Source: JAGOUU01 sp964387745 (GTDB lineage: Bacteria > Pseudomonadota > Gammaproteobacteria > JAGOUU01). From it: a stretch of 22,715 nucleotides of DNA. A program made the translations under genes and the position numbers. This document shows positions 1 through 8,712 of this stretch, piece after piece (positions within the stretch are counted from its first letter, which is position 1; each line of letters starts with the position of its first letter). The stretch lies in the NCBI GenBank assembly GCA_964387745.1, contig CAYLXL010000036.1, positions 1 to 22,715 of the forward strand, written 5' to 3'. Below the pieces are notes generated by a model. The model saw nothing but the letters and a program-made list of their open reading frames with translations, searched no databases and was not told the DNA's origin.

Positions 1-150
1 CTGTTTTTGCCTCATTATTTTTTGCCAAAGTGTGATTTAATATGATTCAACTCGTTATTCCTACAGACCTACAGGCGCCCTTGAATAAGATAATTAGTTA
101 GCTAGAATGCATTATAGTACTATAAATATTATTTTTATAAGTTGTTGATT

Positions 151-3100
151 ATGCCAAGCAAAAAAGATACAGGAAAAAAGCCTCCCGTTGCTCAAACCAA
201 ACCAGCTGCTAAAACTCAAACTGCTACAAGCTTGTTCGATGAATTAAAAAGTCTACCTGCAGAAGAGCAAGTAAAAAGAACATTCGAGTTGACAGATACT
301 AATTTACAGCAAGCAGTATTCACACTCTTAGTAAGAAGACAGGGTGAGCAAGGTGCCAATTTTTTAAATAATGCTATTTTACAAAACGCAGCTCTAACTA
401 GAACTTTATTAGTAACAACATTAAATGGTATAACAAGCAGGGGCGAAAAAACTAGTTTCTTTAATACCGTCTTAAAAAGATTCAGCGATACAGAAAATTT
501 TTTAAATAGCGATCAAAATTTTCTAGAAGCAATTAGAAATGGTAATTTAGACTTGGCTACACTAAATTTATCTCATCTTATTTCTCAATTAAAAGAGAAT
601 AATGATCCTCACTTAAGAGCTTTTTTAGTAAACTTTTTAATAAAGATGAACCCTGACTCCTCTCTATGGAACAAAATTCAGTTTGAAGGTAAAAACACCT
701 TTGAAGTGATGCTAAAAACAGATCTATTTACTATAGAGGATAAACTTAAAATAATTAATCACTTGCTTTCGATTATCCCTGGGGCAAAAGCTACAAAAAC
801 TCTTAGCGAGAAAGAGCAAATGGAAGAGCTACGCACAAGTACTAAGAAACGAGTAGCACCTGTAGCTGAAGTTTTACAAAAAGCTTTAGTAAACTTTCTT
901 GGTGAGATTCAAAATTACCCTGATTTATTAAATCAAACTGGTGAGCACTCTATATTCAATATTGTTTATGCTAAAAACCCTGATCTGGCTTTTACATTAA
1001 TTAGCAAGCTTCTCTATGATCCTTCACTCAAGGAAAACTTACCACCAAGTATTTTAGAATTTATTTCTAATCATATAGATAGTGAACAGATCTCTAAAGT
1101 TGATGACAACGGTTTTAATTTTTTACATGACGCTACTGTAAACGGGCATTCTGAACTTATTAGATTGTTAGCAAAAAAATATCCTGGAATGCTTGATGCA
1201 AAGACACTTGATGGCCTTAGACCTATAGATTTAGCTCAAGGCAAAAATGTTGAACTATTGATTAGCTTGGGCTCCCCTCCTCCTATCAGTGATGAAGAAA
1301 AACTTAAAGAACAAATAAGAAAAGTAGAGGCAGAAATAGATACTCTTAAACGTAAACAACGAAAAAATGAAATGCGCGAGAAAATTAGTCAAAAACACGC
1401 GATAATTGAAGAAGGAAAAATAAATGCTAGCAAACTTAAACAACTAGAACAAGAAGAAAAAGCCAAACAATCAGCCGAATTAGAAGCTAAGTTAAAGCAG
1501 AAGAGAGAGGAGAGAAAGAAAAAGGAAAAAGAGCTATCGCAAGAACAAAAAGCAGCTATTGTTAAGGATGCAGCAGTAGAGGACGGTACTGGAAGATCTG
1601 TTTCTCATTCTGCCTCAATCCCGAGCGCTGCCCGCCTTGAAGAACTCAAGAAATTATTCGACGCCGCAAAAGAACATCCTTTACAAGAAAACTTGAAAAA
1701 GCTAGAAGATTTTCTTAAAGAAAATAAAGATAATGCTGAGCTTCAAAAACAATTTGCAGTATTAGCTTCGCAATTCCCGCTTACAAATAAGAATACACTA
1801 CTCCATCGCGCAGCAATAAATAATTACCTTTACATGGGTAAAGCAATACTAGAAAACGCCGATCCGAAGAATTTAGCAGCAATCGTCAATGCGCAGAACG
1901 AACAAAATAAAACGCCTCTTGCATTGGCTGCTGACAGAGATCACCTAAATTTTGTTATGCTCCTGCTCAAATATGGCGCAGTAGTACGCCTTGGTAAAAC
2001 TAATCCAGCAGGACAGATAGACACAGCAATGCATGGGGTGTCAGAGAAAGTATTCAAAATATTTATCAGTGAAGAACAAAAACTTGTCGATAAATTCATA
2101 AAAGAACAAGGTTTCAACGAAGCGGAAAGAAGAGTTTTTATTGACGTATTAAGAGAACGCAGGATTGGAAATTGGACTCCAGCTAATACTAAAGATTATA
2201 AGGCCTACGTAAATAAAGGCTTACCTTTGCTAGCTTCTACAACTCAAAATTTAGCAGGTCTTACACCATTTCAGGCCTTGGTAAAGAAACTTAAGGAAAA
2301 AAATAAGAATCTAAATGATAAAGATCTAGAAGGAGTTTTATCACCTGATCCGATACCAGTGCCGCCTACTCCGCCAGTACCAGCGCCTGACCCAATAACT
2401 AGACCTAAAACACCTCAAGAATCAACCAAGCCCAGTGCATCCAATATTCAACTTGATTTAGATCGCTTAGATCAACCAGACGATAATGANNNNNNNNNNN
2501 NNNNNNNNNNNNNNNNNNNNNNNNNNNNNNNNNNNNNNNNNNNNNNNNNNNNNNNNNNNNNNNNNNNNNNNNNNNNNNNNNNNNNNNNNGATTTAATCCC
2601 GCCTAGAATTCGAGCTGAGCAAGTTAAGAATAAACACGAAAAAAAACCTTATGACCCCAAAAAACCTGAGGAATTAACCGAGCCCCGTGCATCCAATATT
2701 CAACTTGATTTAGATCGCTTAGATCAACCAGACGATAATGATGATGATTTAATCCCGCCTAGAATTCGAGCTGAGCAAGTTAAGAATAAACACGAAAAAA
2801 GACCTTATGTAGAAAAAAAACCTCAAGAACTACCCGACTGCCACGCAGAAATCAAAAAATTCGCCGACGAAAAAAACAAAGAACTTCCATCAAATCAACG
2901 ATGGTACAGAAATACTAAAGTCGGTGTTTATGCAGGGCTCGCAGTTGCAGGTGTTTTAGCTGCAGCTTCACTCGCGGTATTCTTTATTTTCCCACCTGCT
3001 GCTCTTCCAATACTTCTTGCTGCTGTTGGCGTGGGTTTAGTTTCTGCAGGACTAGGTGTAGGCATTCACATCTGGGCACTAGTAAAAGCTAATTCTGTTA

Positions 3101-4689
3101 AAAAATCTATCTCCGAACAGATTGATAAAACCCCTGGTACTGAACAACTTTCTCTAGAACAAAAAGAAGAATTTACTAAGAAAGCCACAAAAGATAGAAA
3201 GTCTGCTATAACAAATCTTGCTGTTTCAGGCGTATTTCTTGGCGCGTTTGCAGCAGTCGGTGCAGTTTGGTTTAGCGCCCTTGCATTGGTATCATCTGTT
3301 GCAGCTGTTTGCGGTCTAGCAATAGCAGGCACTGTTTCAGGCTTATTCGCTGGAATAAGCGCAGGTGCTATAGGTCTTTATAAAAGCATCAAAGGCGCTA
3401 TAAGCAACTTAACGTCTCGCACTAATAAGAAAGAACCAGGCAACGACTTAGAGCAAGGCCTAAAAGTTACATCTGAAGTTTCCCAACCAGGTTCTGAATC
3501 ACCAAATGCTCGTGAAGAAAGAGAGCAAGCAGAAATCAGATCGGGTGAATATAGACCTGCTCGGGCAGATGATGACCGTTCCGATTTAGAATCAAACGTT
3601 TCAGATAAAGCTGATTTAGAATCTGTCGGCTCAGCTCTTGAACTAGAACACGAAGAGGCAGAAGAAAATACGTTCACGATAACTAATGTTGATGGTAAAC
3701 CTCAAGCTACAATTAACAATCCTGAACGGCTGAATAAACAGCAACAATACGAAACTGTACTACAAGCATTTCTAGTTTGTTATTTCAACCAAGATCATAC
3801 TAAAGGTAAACCAACAATATATCCACTTAATTGTAGTGATCGAAAAATGCAAAGCATGTACTATGCTCTTGCGCAAATGTTCGAGGAAAAAGGTTACCCG
3901 ATTAAATTTAATGATGACGCCGGAGTTATCTATAAAGATGATTCTGCAACAAGATTATCCCGCACATATTATGAACAAAGTTTTAGACCATCTGGTGAAG
4001 AACGCTTTGAAGCTTACAAAGAATTGCGTCAATACTTTGAACTACAAAGTGCAAGATTTAATACCCCAGAAGCTACCAAAGCATTTAGGATAGCTTCAGC
4101 TGACAAAATAACATTCCAATTAATGCAAGGGCAAGAATTAAGAGAACAGGTAACCAAATATGTCGCTCCGCAATATTTGGGTAATATTGATAATTTATTA
4201 AATGGACCATCTGTTGGAAAACAACTAAAACAGACAACCCAGACAGGTTATGGCCCAGAGGAGCAAACTAATCAACACGAATCGGTCAAAAAATTGGTAA
4301 TCGCACGCTATCAGCATACTACCGAGCCACCTAGAAATCAGTCACAAACTCAACCGCTTAACATTGAGCAACGTAGTAAAGAAATTGGCCTACCTAAGGA
4401 TCTAAGCTATGGTGCGAAAGCTGTATTGATTAAAGCGCACGATAAACAAACAACAGTCAGTTATGAAGAAGCTTTAAGTATTTTAAACATAAAACCAAAT
4501 GATGAAGCTTGTGTACAAAAAGCTGAAAAAGCAATTAGACAGATAAGAGCAGAAGTACATTCTGATTCAAGACGATCAGTAAAACCAATGCTAGAGCTAG
4601 CCAGTGCTGCTAATGGTCTTTTAGACGAGTGTAAAACAGCAATAAACAAAGGTCCTGATAAAGATTCAAGGCCTGGGTCTAACCGATAG
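151..4689 (+). CDS. Very large ankyrin-repeat, coiled-coil and membrane-segment protein with a degenerate J-domain-like C-terminus (effector-like)
   Basis: About 1512 residues, of which some 33 are unknown because of the N gap at 2490-2589. ATG at 151 is preferred over in-frame TTGs nine bases upstream; no strong ribosome site is visible. In order: a helical N-terminal region; an ankyrin-like pair near residues 318-378; a Lys/Glu-rich coiled coil near 382-470; a second ankyrin pair near 546-617 (LLHRAA and TPLALAA motifs); a Pro-rich stretch near 731-760; a 52-residue tandem repeat near 763-893; two Gly/Ala-rich hydrophobic blocks near 924-975 and 1019-1080; an acidic linker; an unrecognised domain near 1181-1363; and a J-domain-like segment near 1431-1497. 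The overall function is unknown. The architecture resembles host-directed proteins of intracellular gammaproteobacteria, but that is inference: no secretion signal was identified. It could instead be a bacterial inner-membrane scaffold. Confidence 0.85.
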   Translation: MPSKKDTGKKPPVAQTKPAAKTQTATSLFDELKSLPAEEQVKRTFELTDTNLQQAVFTLLVRRQGEQGANFLNNAILQNAALTRTLLVTTLNGITSRGEKTSFFNTVLKRFSDTENFLNSDQNFLEAIRNGNLDLATLNLSHLISQLKENNDPHLRAFLVNFLIKMNPDSSLWNKIQFEGKNTFEVMLKTDLFTIEDKLKIINHLLSIIPGAKATKTLSEKEQMEELRTSTKKRVAPVAEVLQKALVNFLGEIQNYPDLLNQTGEHSIFNIVYAKNPDLAFTLISKLLYDPSLKENLPPSILEFISNHIDSEQISKVDDNGFNFLHDATVNGHSELIRLLAKKYPGMLDAKTLDGLRPIDLAQGKNVELLISLGSPPPISDEEKLKEQIRKVEAEIDTLKRKQRKNEMREKISQKHAIIEEGKINASKLKQLEQEEKAKQSAELEAKLKQKREERKKKEKELSQEQKAAIVKDAAVEDGTGRSVSHSASIPSAARLEELKKLFDAAKEHPLQENLKKLEDFLKENKDNAELQKQFAVLASQFPLTNKNTLLHRAAINNYLYMGKAILENADPKNLAAIVNAQNEQNKTPLALAADRDHLNFVMLLLKYGAVVRLGKTNPAGQIDTAMHGVSEKVFKIFISEEQKLVDKFIKEQGFNEAERRVFIDVLRERRIGNWTPANTKDYKAYVNKGLPLLASTTQNLAGLTPFQALVKKLKEKNKNLNDKDLEGVLSPDPIPVPPTPPVPAPDPITRPKTPQESTKPSASNIQLDLDRLDQPDDNXXXXXXXXXXXXXXXXXXXXXXXXXXXXXXXXXXDLIPPRIRAEQVKNKHEKKPYDPKKPEELTEPRASNIQLDLDRLDQPDDNDDDLIPPRIRAEQVKNKHEKRPYVEKKPQELPDCHAEIKKFADEKNKELPSNQRWYRNTKVGVYAGLAVAGVLAAASLAVFFIFPPAALPILLAAVGVGLVSAGLGVGIHIWALVKANSVKKSISEQIDKTPGTEQLSLEQKEEFTKKATKDRKSAITNLAVSGVFLGAFAAVGAVWFSALALVSSVAAVCGLAIAGTVSGLFAGISAGAIGLYKSIKGAISNLTSRTNKKEPGNDLEQGLKVTSEVSQPGSESPNAREEREQAEIRSGEYRPARADDDRSDLESNVSDKADLESVGSALELEHEEAEENTFTITNVDGKPQATINNPERLNKQQQYETVLQAFLVCYFNQDHTKGKPTIYPLNCSDRKMQSMYYALAQMFEEKGYPIKFNDDAGVIYKDDSATRLSRTYYEQSFRPSGEERFEAYKELRQYFELQSARFNTPEATKAFRIASADKITFQLMQGQELREQVTKYVAPQYLGNIDNLLNGPSVGKQLKQTTQTGYGPEEQTNQHESVKKLVIARYQHTTEPPRNQSQTQPLNIEQRSKEIGLPKDLSYGAKAVLIKAHDKQTTVSYEEALSILNIKPNDEACVQKAEKAIRQIRAEVHSDSRRSVKPMLELASAANGLLDECKTAINKGPDKDSRPGSNR
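2437..2830 (+). repeat. 156-bp (52-residue) in-frame tandem repeat, incompletely assembled
   Basis: The 53 bases from 2437 to the gap edge are identical to the bases starting at 2689, and the bases right of the gap (from 2590) match those from 2746 with only a couple of changes. The offset on the right is exactly 156. The offset on the left is 252, which becomes 156 if the 100 Ns stand for 4 bases. The true gap is therefore expected to be 4 bases plus a whole number of 156-base units. The encoded unit is acidic then basic, contains LDLDRLDQPDDN and IPPRIRAEQVKNKHEK, and looks disordered. Confidence 0.85.
2490..2589. other. Assembly gap of 100 N
   Basis: Exactly 100 N, the conventional filler for a scaffold gap of unknown size, placed inside a tandem repeat. 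The reading frame stays open because 100 and the predicted true lengths (4 plus multiples of 156) leave the same remainder on division by three. Confidence 0.95.
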
Positions 4690-5005
4690 CGCAAGCATCA
4701 TCAAGCTGCTGCGTAACGAGCTCATATTGCTCCCGACGCATATATGTAACGATTTCGCAATTGGGCGAACGGCTGTTCGCTCTAACGATCAGGCCAGGCT
4801 CCGTAACGATCCTGATAGAAAATTACCATCTCAGATTTCTTATGCCCTAACGATCAGGGCCAGGCTCCGTAACGATCCGAATAAAGATCCTCACGTTATG
4901 CACACAACATCCTAATCAGATGATTTCTATATCTTTTCTTATAATGATCCTGACCAGGCTATGTAATGATTTTAACCAGGCGACATAATGATCCGCCCGC
5001 CACGA
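4690..5005. other. Gene-free stretch between the ankyrin gene and the hipBA promoter
   Basis: No convincing gene is seen. A short open frame at 4727-4915 is made of the repeats described separately and has no recognisable protein signature. The content is degenerate TAACGATC/CCAGGC repeats. No clear rho-independent terminator with a T-run follows the ankyrin gene. Confidence 0.7.
4782..4995. repeat. Degenerate dispersed or tandem repeats with core CCAGGCTCCGTAACGATC
   Basis: Two near-identical copies lie at 4782-4812 and 4847-4878, differing by one inserted G; each has TAACGATCAGG, then CCAGGCTCCG, then TAACGATCC. A third, decayed copy is at 4941-4973 (TAATGATCCTGACCAGGC) and a partial fourth at 4973-4995. 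Single TGTAACGATTT and CGTAACGA matches occur further left at 4712-4755. The TAACGATC ends give each unit direct flanking half-sites. The spacing (65, then about 94) is irregular, which speaks against a CRISPR or a clean satellite. Confidence 0.7.
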
Positions 5006-5023
5006 TATACCTTACAAGGTATA
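5006..5023. promoter_or_regulatory. hipBA operator 1 (upstream of -35)
   Basis: The perfect palindrome TATACCTTACAAGGTATA has 8-base arms and a 2-base centre. It resembles the E. coli HipB operator pattern (TATCC, 8 bases, GGATA). It lies just upstream of the -35 element and is the first of three sites spaced 27-28 bases apart. Confidence 0.75.
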
Positions 5024-5025
5024 TT

Positions 5026-5054
5026 TTGACAATATACCCCGCAGGGTATATAAT
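5026..5054 (+). promoter_or_regulatory. hipBA promoter, consensus sigma-70
   Basis: TTGACA at 5026-5031 and TATAAT at 5049-5054 are separated by 17 bases, a perfect match to the housekeeping consensus. Transcription should start near 5061, giving a leader of about 22 bases. Operators 1 to 3 surround and overlap it, so strong basal activity with tight autorepression is expected. Confidence 0.85.
5033..5050. promoter_or_regulatory. hipBA operator 2 (between -35 and -10)
   Basis: TATACCCCGCAGGGTATA is a palindrome with 7 of 8 arm positions matching. It fills the promoter spacer and overlaps the -10, so bound HipB would exclude RNA polymerase. Confidence 0.75.
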
Positions 5055-5060
5055 CATATA

Positions 5061-5078
5061 TATCCCTTATAAGGTATA
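5061..5078. promoter_or_regulatory. hipBA operator 3 (start point and ribosome site)
   Basis: TATCCCTTATAAGGTATA is a palindrome with 7 of 8 arm positions matching; its left half is the exact E. coli-type TATCC. Its right half carries the AAGG (5071-5074) that serves as ribosome site for hipB, eight bases before the ATG. Confidence 0.75.
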
Positions 5079-5082
5079 AAGA

Positions 5083-5334
5083 ATGAATATATCCACCTCG
5101 CAACAGTTAGCACTTTTTGCTGTAAGTAGGCGTAAAAGCTTGGGGCTCACTCAAGCAGAAGTAGCCGATAAAGTAGGTTTACACCAAAAAACCATCTCGG
5201 CTTTTGAAAACAATCCTGAAAAGGTCATGTTATCTACAGCGTTGTTAATTTTGTCAGCCCTTGATGTGGATTTACTATTAGAAAACAAAAAGTCACCCAA
5301 TAAAAAAGATAAGCTTTGGACACAGGAATGGTAA
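5083..5334 (+). CDS. hipB: HipB-type antitoxin and operon repressor
   Basis: An 83-residue Cro/cI-type helix-turn-helix protein (E. coli HipB has 88). The helix-turn-helix covers about residues 12-50, with LTQAEVADKVG, the recognition-helix region HQKTIS and then AFENNPEK, closely parallel to E. coli HipB (TISNFENNPD). The tail is charged and ends in QEW; E. coli HipB also ends in EW, in a flexible tail linked to its proteolysis. HipB binds the HipA kinase and, with it, represses the operon; the three palindromes directly upstream fit that role. The start is fixed by AAGG eight bases before the ATG. It overlaps the start of hipA, implying coupled translation. Confidence 0.9.
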   Translation: MNISTSQQLALFAVSRRKSLGLTQAEVADKVGLHQKTISAFENNPEKVMLSTALLILSALDVDLLLENKKSPNKKDKLWTQEW

Positions 5335-6638
5335 AAAGTATAGGTTCCAAACTATTAAATATTTCTATGAATGGTATAGATATCGGTAAATTAGAAAAAA
5401 CTAAAACCGGCGCATTATTTTTTAATTATTCAGAATCTTGGTTAAATACGCCTAGTGCAAGACCAATATCTTTATCGTTACCATTAGTTGACATAAAGTA
5501 TTCTGGCGACAAAGTCTATAATTTTTTCGACAATCTCCTCCCAGATAATCCTAATATTCGACAAAGAATACAAGCAAAATTTAAAGCTCAATCAAATCAT
5601 CCATTTGATTTGCTGAAATGTGTAGGCAAAGATTGTGTAGGCGCTCTGCAGATAAGTGATAATGAAAATAGTGTATTTGAGCAATCTATAATTTATAAAC
5701 CTGCAAATGAAAAAAAAATTGCTAACATATTAAAAAACTATGAAACCGCTCCATTAGGAATGTCAGAAGATAACAATGACTTTAGACTCTCACTAGCCGG
5801 AGCACAAGAAAAATCTGCTTTTTTATATCATAATAAAAAATGGTGCATACCCATCGGACAAACACCAACTACTCATATTTTTAAATTACCCATAGGATTT
5901 ATACCGCATCAACAATTAGATTTAGCTGATAGCTGTGAAAATGAATGGCTGTGCACCAGAATAGCTAAACATTTTGGTTTTCCAGTTGCTGAGAGTGTAA
6001 TCCATAATTTTGAAGATATAAAGGTACTTATTGTTAAACGATTCGACCGAAAAACTAGTACAGATAAATCTTGGATTATGCGTTTGCCTCAAGAAGATCT
6101 GTGTCAGGCTTTAGGTTATTCATCAAATTTAAAGTATCAGTCCGACGGCGGCCCAGGAATAAAAGAGATTATGAATGTTTTATTAGGATCTGAAGAGCCT
6201 AGCCATGCTCGGGATATGTTTTTTAAAACACAAATATTATTTTGGCTTTTGGGTGCAATAGATGGTCATGCAAAAAACTTTAGTATTTTTATTAAACCTG
6301 AGGGTCGCTTTGAACTAACACCTCTTTATGACATCATATCTGCCTTCCCATTAATCAACAATAAACGACTCTCCGAGCGAAAAATAAAAATGGCTATGGC
6401 TTTACGAGGAAAAAACAACCACTATCAATGGTTTCAGTGCAAACGATCCTATTTTATTGATACCGCAAAATATTGCGGCTACTCTATTAAATCAGCAGAA
6501 AATTCATTAGAGGAGATGTTAGCTCAAGTTGATGAGGTTATCAATTTAGTAAAAAACGAGATACCAAAAAAATTCAATCATCAACTAGCATCATCTATAT
6601 TTAATGGGATGCTTGAGTTTAGAGACAAACTCTCATAA
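5328..6638 (+). CDS. hipA: HipA Ser/Thr kinase toxin
   Basis: 436 residues from ATG 5328, close to the 440 of E. coli HipA. A TTG at 5316 would add four residues but aligns less well. By family knowledge, HipA phosphorylates glutamyl-tRNA synthetase and halts translation, causing growth arrest. Visible motifs, numbered from this ATG: N-terminal FFDNLLPD (about 66-73); DFRLSLAGAQEK, whose Ser155 corresponds to E. coli autophosphorylation site Ser150; substrate-loop region TPTTHIFKLP; MRLPQEDLCQ; catalytic GAIDGHAKNF with Asp312; metal-binding LYDIIS with Asp335. All key residues are present, so the toxin looks active. The ATG lies seven bases before the end of hipB. The stop codon overlaps the end of convergent ligA, so there is no room for a separate terminator. 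The target in this organism is inferred from the family. Confidence 0.92.
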   Translation: MVKSIGSKLLNISMNGIDIGKLEKTKTGALFFNYSESWLNTPSARPISLSLPLVDIKYSGDKVYNFFDNLLPDNPNIRQRIQAKFKAQSNHPFDLLKCVGKDCVGALQISDNENSVFEQSIIYKPANEKKIANILKNYETAPLGMSEDNNDFRLSLAGAQEKSAFLYHNKKWCIPIGQTPTTHIFKLPIGFIPHQQLDLADSCENEWLCTRIAKHFGFPVAESVIHNFEDIKVLIVKRFDRKTSTDKSWIMRLPQEDLCQALGYSSNLKYQSDGGPGIKEIMNVLLGSEEPSHARDMFFKTQILFWLLGAIDGHAKNFSIFIKPEGRFELTPLYDIISAFPLINNKRLSERKIKMAMALRGKNNHYQWFQCKRSYFIDTAKYCGYSIKSAENSLEEMLAQVDEVINLVKNEIPKKFNHQLASSIFNGMLEFRDKLS

Positions 6639-8660
6639 AAACAACACCTCAATCAACCTATTCTCATCCCATACCGGTATCTTTAATTCCTGAGCTTTAT
6701 CTAATTTACTCCCTGCATTACTACCTGCTATAACAGCATAAGTATTTTTTGAAACACTGCCACTCACCTTTGCACCCAGAGCTTCTAATTTCTCTTTAGC
6801 CTCCTCTCGTGAGAGCTTTTCTAGTGTACCTGTTAATACAAATGTTTTACCTGTATATTCTGAATTGATAGCTGTGTTAACTTCTGACTCTGGCCAATGG
6901 ACACCATGTTTAATTAACTTATTAATTACAGCCAAATTATGTTGTTCTTTAAAAAAAGAACGTACGCTTGTAGCAGCAACTTCACCTATATCTGGTACAT
7001 CAAGTAATTTTTCATAAGTAGCGCTCATTAAATTATTTAAAGCACCAAACGATTTGGCTAATTGCTTTGCTGTTTGTTCGCCTACTTCTTTTATACCCAG
7101 GGCATAAATAAATTTAGCGAGTGTTGTTTTTTTGCTGGTTTCTAAGGCTGTAATAATGTTTTGTGCTGATTTAGTCGCCATACGATCTAAATTGGCTAAT
7201 TGCTCTAGCGTTAAGTCATATAAGTCTGCAGGCGATTGAATTAAATCTAAATCTACCAATTGTTCAATTAATTTTGTACCAAGGCCGTCTATATATAAAG
7301 CCTTGCGTGAGGCAAAATGAATAATCGCCTCTTTACGCTGGGCAGGACAATAAAGCCCCGCTGTACAACGGGCGACTGCAAAGTCTATTGTTTTAATAAC
7401 CTCCGAACCACAAACGGGGCAGCTTTTTGGCAACTCTACAATGGTTGTTTTATTGTTTATTCTTTCAGATGGTATAGACGCTACTATCTCTGGTATAACA
7501 TCACCTGCGCGACGGACAATAACTTTATCACCTATTCTGATATCTTTTCGCTCAATTTCTTCTATGTTGTGTAAAGTTACGTTTGATACTGTAGCACCGC
7601 CTACGAAGACTGGCTCTATACGAGCAATAGGTGTGACAGCTCCCGTGCGGCCTACATTAAAGTCTACAGCTTTCAAATAAGAAGTTACCTCTTCTGCTGG
7701 AAACTTATATGCAGCAGCCCAGCGCGGCGCACGAGCAACAAAGCCTAACGTCTCTTGCATACGTTTATCATTAATTTTATAAACAACACCATCGATGTCA
7801 TAAGCTAAAGTTTTTCTTTGTACTGCTAAGTTGTCATAATATTGTTGCGCGTCGTTTATATTATCTACCACTTTGATTAAATTATTGACGCGAAAACCTA
7901 ATAAGCGTAGAGTTTCTAAATTTTGATAGTGTGATAACGTCGGCTCATTAGTTTCCAGGCCATAACAAAAAATTTCTAACTCGCGTTGACTAGTTATTCG
8001 CGAATCTAATTGACGCAAACTACCCGCAGCGGCATTTCTAGGGCTAACAAACAATTTTTCTCCACGCTGTTGTAACGACATATTAATTTTATCAAAAGTC
8101 TTTCTGCTCATGTAGACTTCACCTCTCACTTCTAATTTTTGAGGGATAGATACATCTTTAGAATTGAGCAAGTTATTCAGATTCAACGGCAGCGATCGAA
8201 TGGTTTTAATATTTTGGGTTATATCTTCGCCTACATAGCCGTCGCCGCGTGTGGCTGCAGAATGTAGTACACCATTAAGATAAACAATACTCACCGCCAG
8301 ACCATCTATTTTTGGCTCACAAACATACTCTAATTGAGAGTTTTTTAAGCGCTCTTTAATACGTTCATCAAATTTAGCAAATTCTTCGTAAGAAAAAATA
8401 TTATCTAATGATAACATTGGGACAGCATGGGTAATATTGGCAAATTTTTCTAAAGGTTTTGAACCAACACGTTTAGTTGGAGAGTCTTGAGTTGCGTATT
8501 CAGGATATTCTGCTTCTAATTTAACAAGTTTTTGGAATAATTGATCATACTCATGATCCGTAATAGTTGGAGCATCTAGAATGTAATAATTATAATTATG
8601 CTCTTCAAGGGTTTTTTTGAGGGTATTGATTTGTTGTTGGATCTGAGTTTTGTTGGTCAT
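6633..8660 (-). CDS. ligA: NAD-dependent DNA ligase LigA
   Basis: 675 residues (E. coli 671). It seals nicks in duplex DNA in replication and repair, using NAD+ as the adenylate donor. Visible: the N-terminal Ia domain with YYILDAPTITDHEYD; adenylation motif EPKIDG with Lys117; GVVYKIND and RWAAAYKFPAEE nucleotide-binding motifs; an OB-fold region; a four-cysteine zinc finger (Cys414, 417, 432 and 438); helix-hairpin-helix repeats; and a BRCT domain from about residue 602 to the end. The ATG has GAAGG nine bases upstream. Last gene of the smc-zipA-ligA series, separated from zipA by a repeat cluster that could reduce read-through. Its stop codon abuts and overlaps the 3' end of hipA, so the hipBA insertion came right up to its last codons without destroying the BRCT domain. 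Confidence 0.97.
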   Translation of the reverse strand: MTNKTQIQQQINTLKKTLEEHNYNYYILDAPTITDHEYDQLFQKLVKLEAEYPEYATQDSPTKRVGSKPLEKFANITHAVPMLSLDNIFSYEEFAKFDERIKERLKNSQLEYVCEPKIDGLAVSIVYLNGVLHSAATRGDGYVGEDITQNIKTIRSLPLNLNNLLNSKDVSIPQKLEVRGEVYMSRKTFDKINMSLQQRGEKLFVSPRNAAAGSLRQLDSRITSQRELEIFCYGLETNEPTLSHYQNLETLRLLGFRVNNLIKVVDNINDAQQYYDNLAVQRKTLAYDIDGVVYKINDKRMQETLGFVARAPRWAAAYKFPAEEVTSYLKAVDFNVGRTGAVTPIARIEPVFVGGATVSNVTLHNIEEIERKDIRIGDKVIVRRAGDVIPEIVASIPSERINNKTTIVELPKSCPVCGSEVIKTIDFAVARCTAGLYCPAQRKEAIIHFASRKALYIDGLGTKLIEQLVDLDLIQSPADLYDLTLEQLANLDRMATKSAQNIITALETSKKTTLAKFIYALGIKEVGEQTAKQLAKSFGALNNLMSATYEKLLDVPDIGEVAATSVRSFFKEQHNLAVINKLIKHGVHWPESEVNTAINSEYTGKTFVLTGTLEKLSREEAKEKLEALGAKVSGSVSKNTYAVIAGSNAGSKLDKAQELKIPVWDENRLIEVLFL

Positions 8661-8712
8661 GGTGCTGCGCCTTCTTGATTTATCTCCTCCTAGGGATCCG
8701 AAGAGGTTGTAA

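Noticed and set aside
1..150. Promoter for the first ankyrin gene
   Set aside because: TATAGT and TATAAA lie at 113-126 but no -35 at proper spacing could be supported.
3066..3677. Antisense open frames inside the first ankyrin gene
   Set aside because: Shadows of a clearly coding strand; Ser/Ala-rich composition arises from the opposite frame.
4727..4915. 62-residue open frame in the hipBA upstream region
   Set aside because: It consists of the TAACGATC/CCAGGC repeats, lacks a ribosome site and has no protein-like pattern.
4782..4995. Possible CRISPR array
   Set aside because: Only two close copies, irregular spacing, decaying units and no cas genes.
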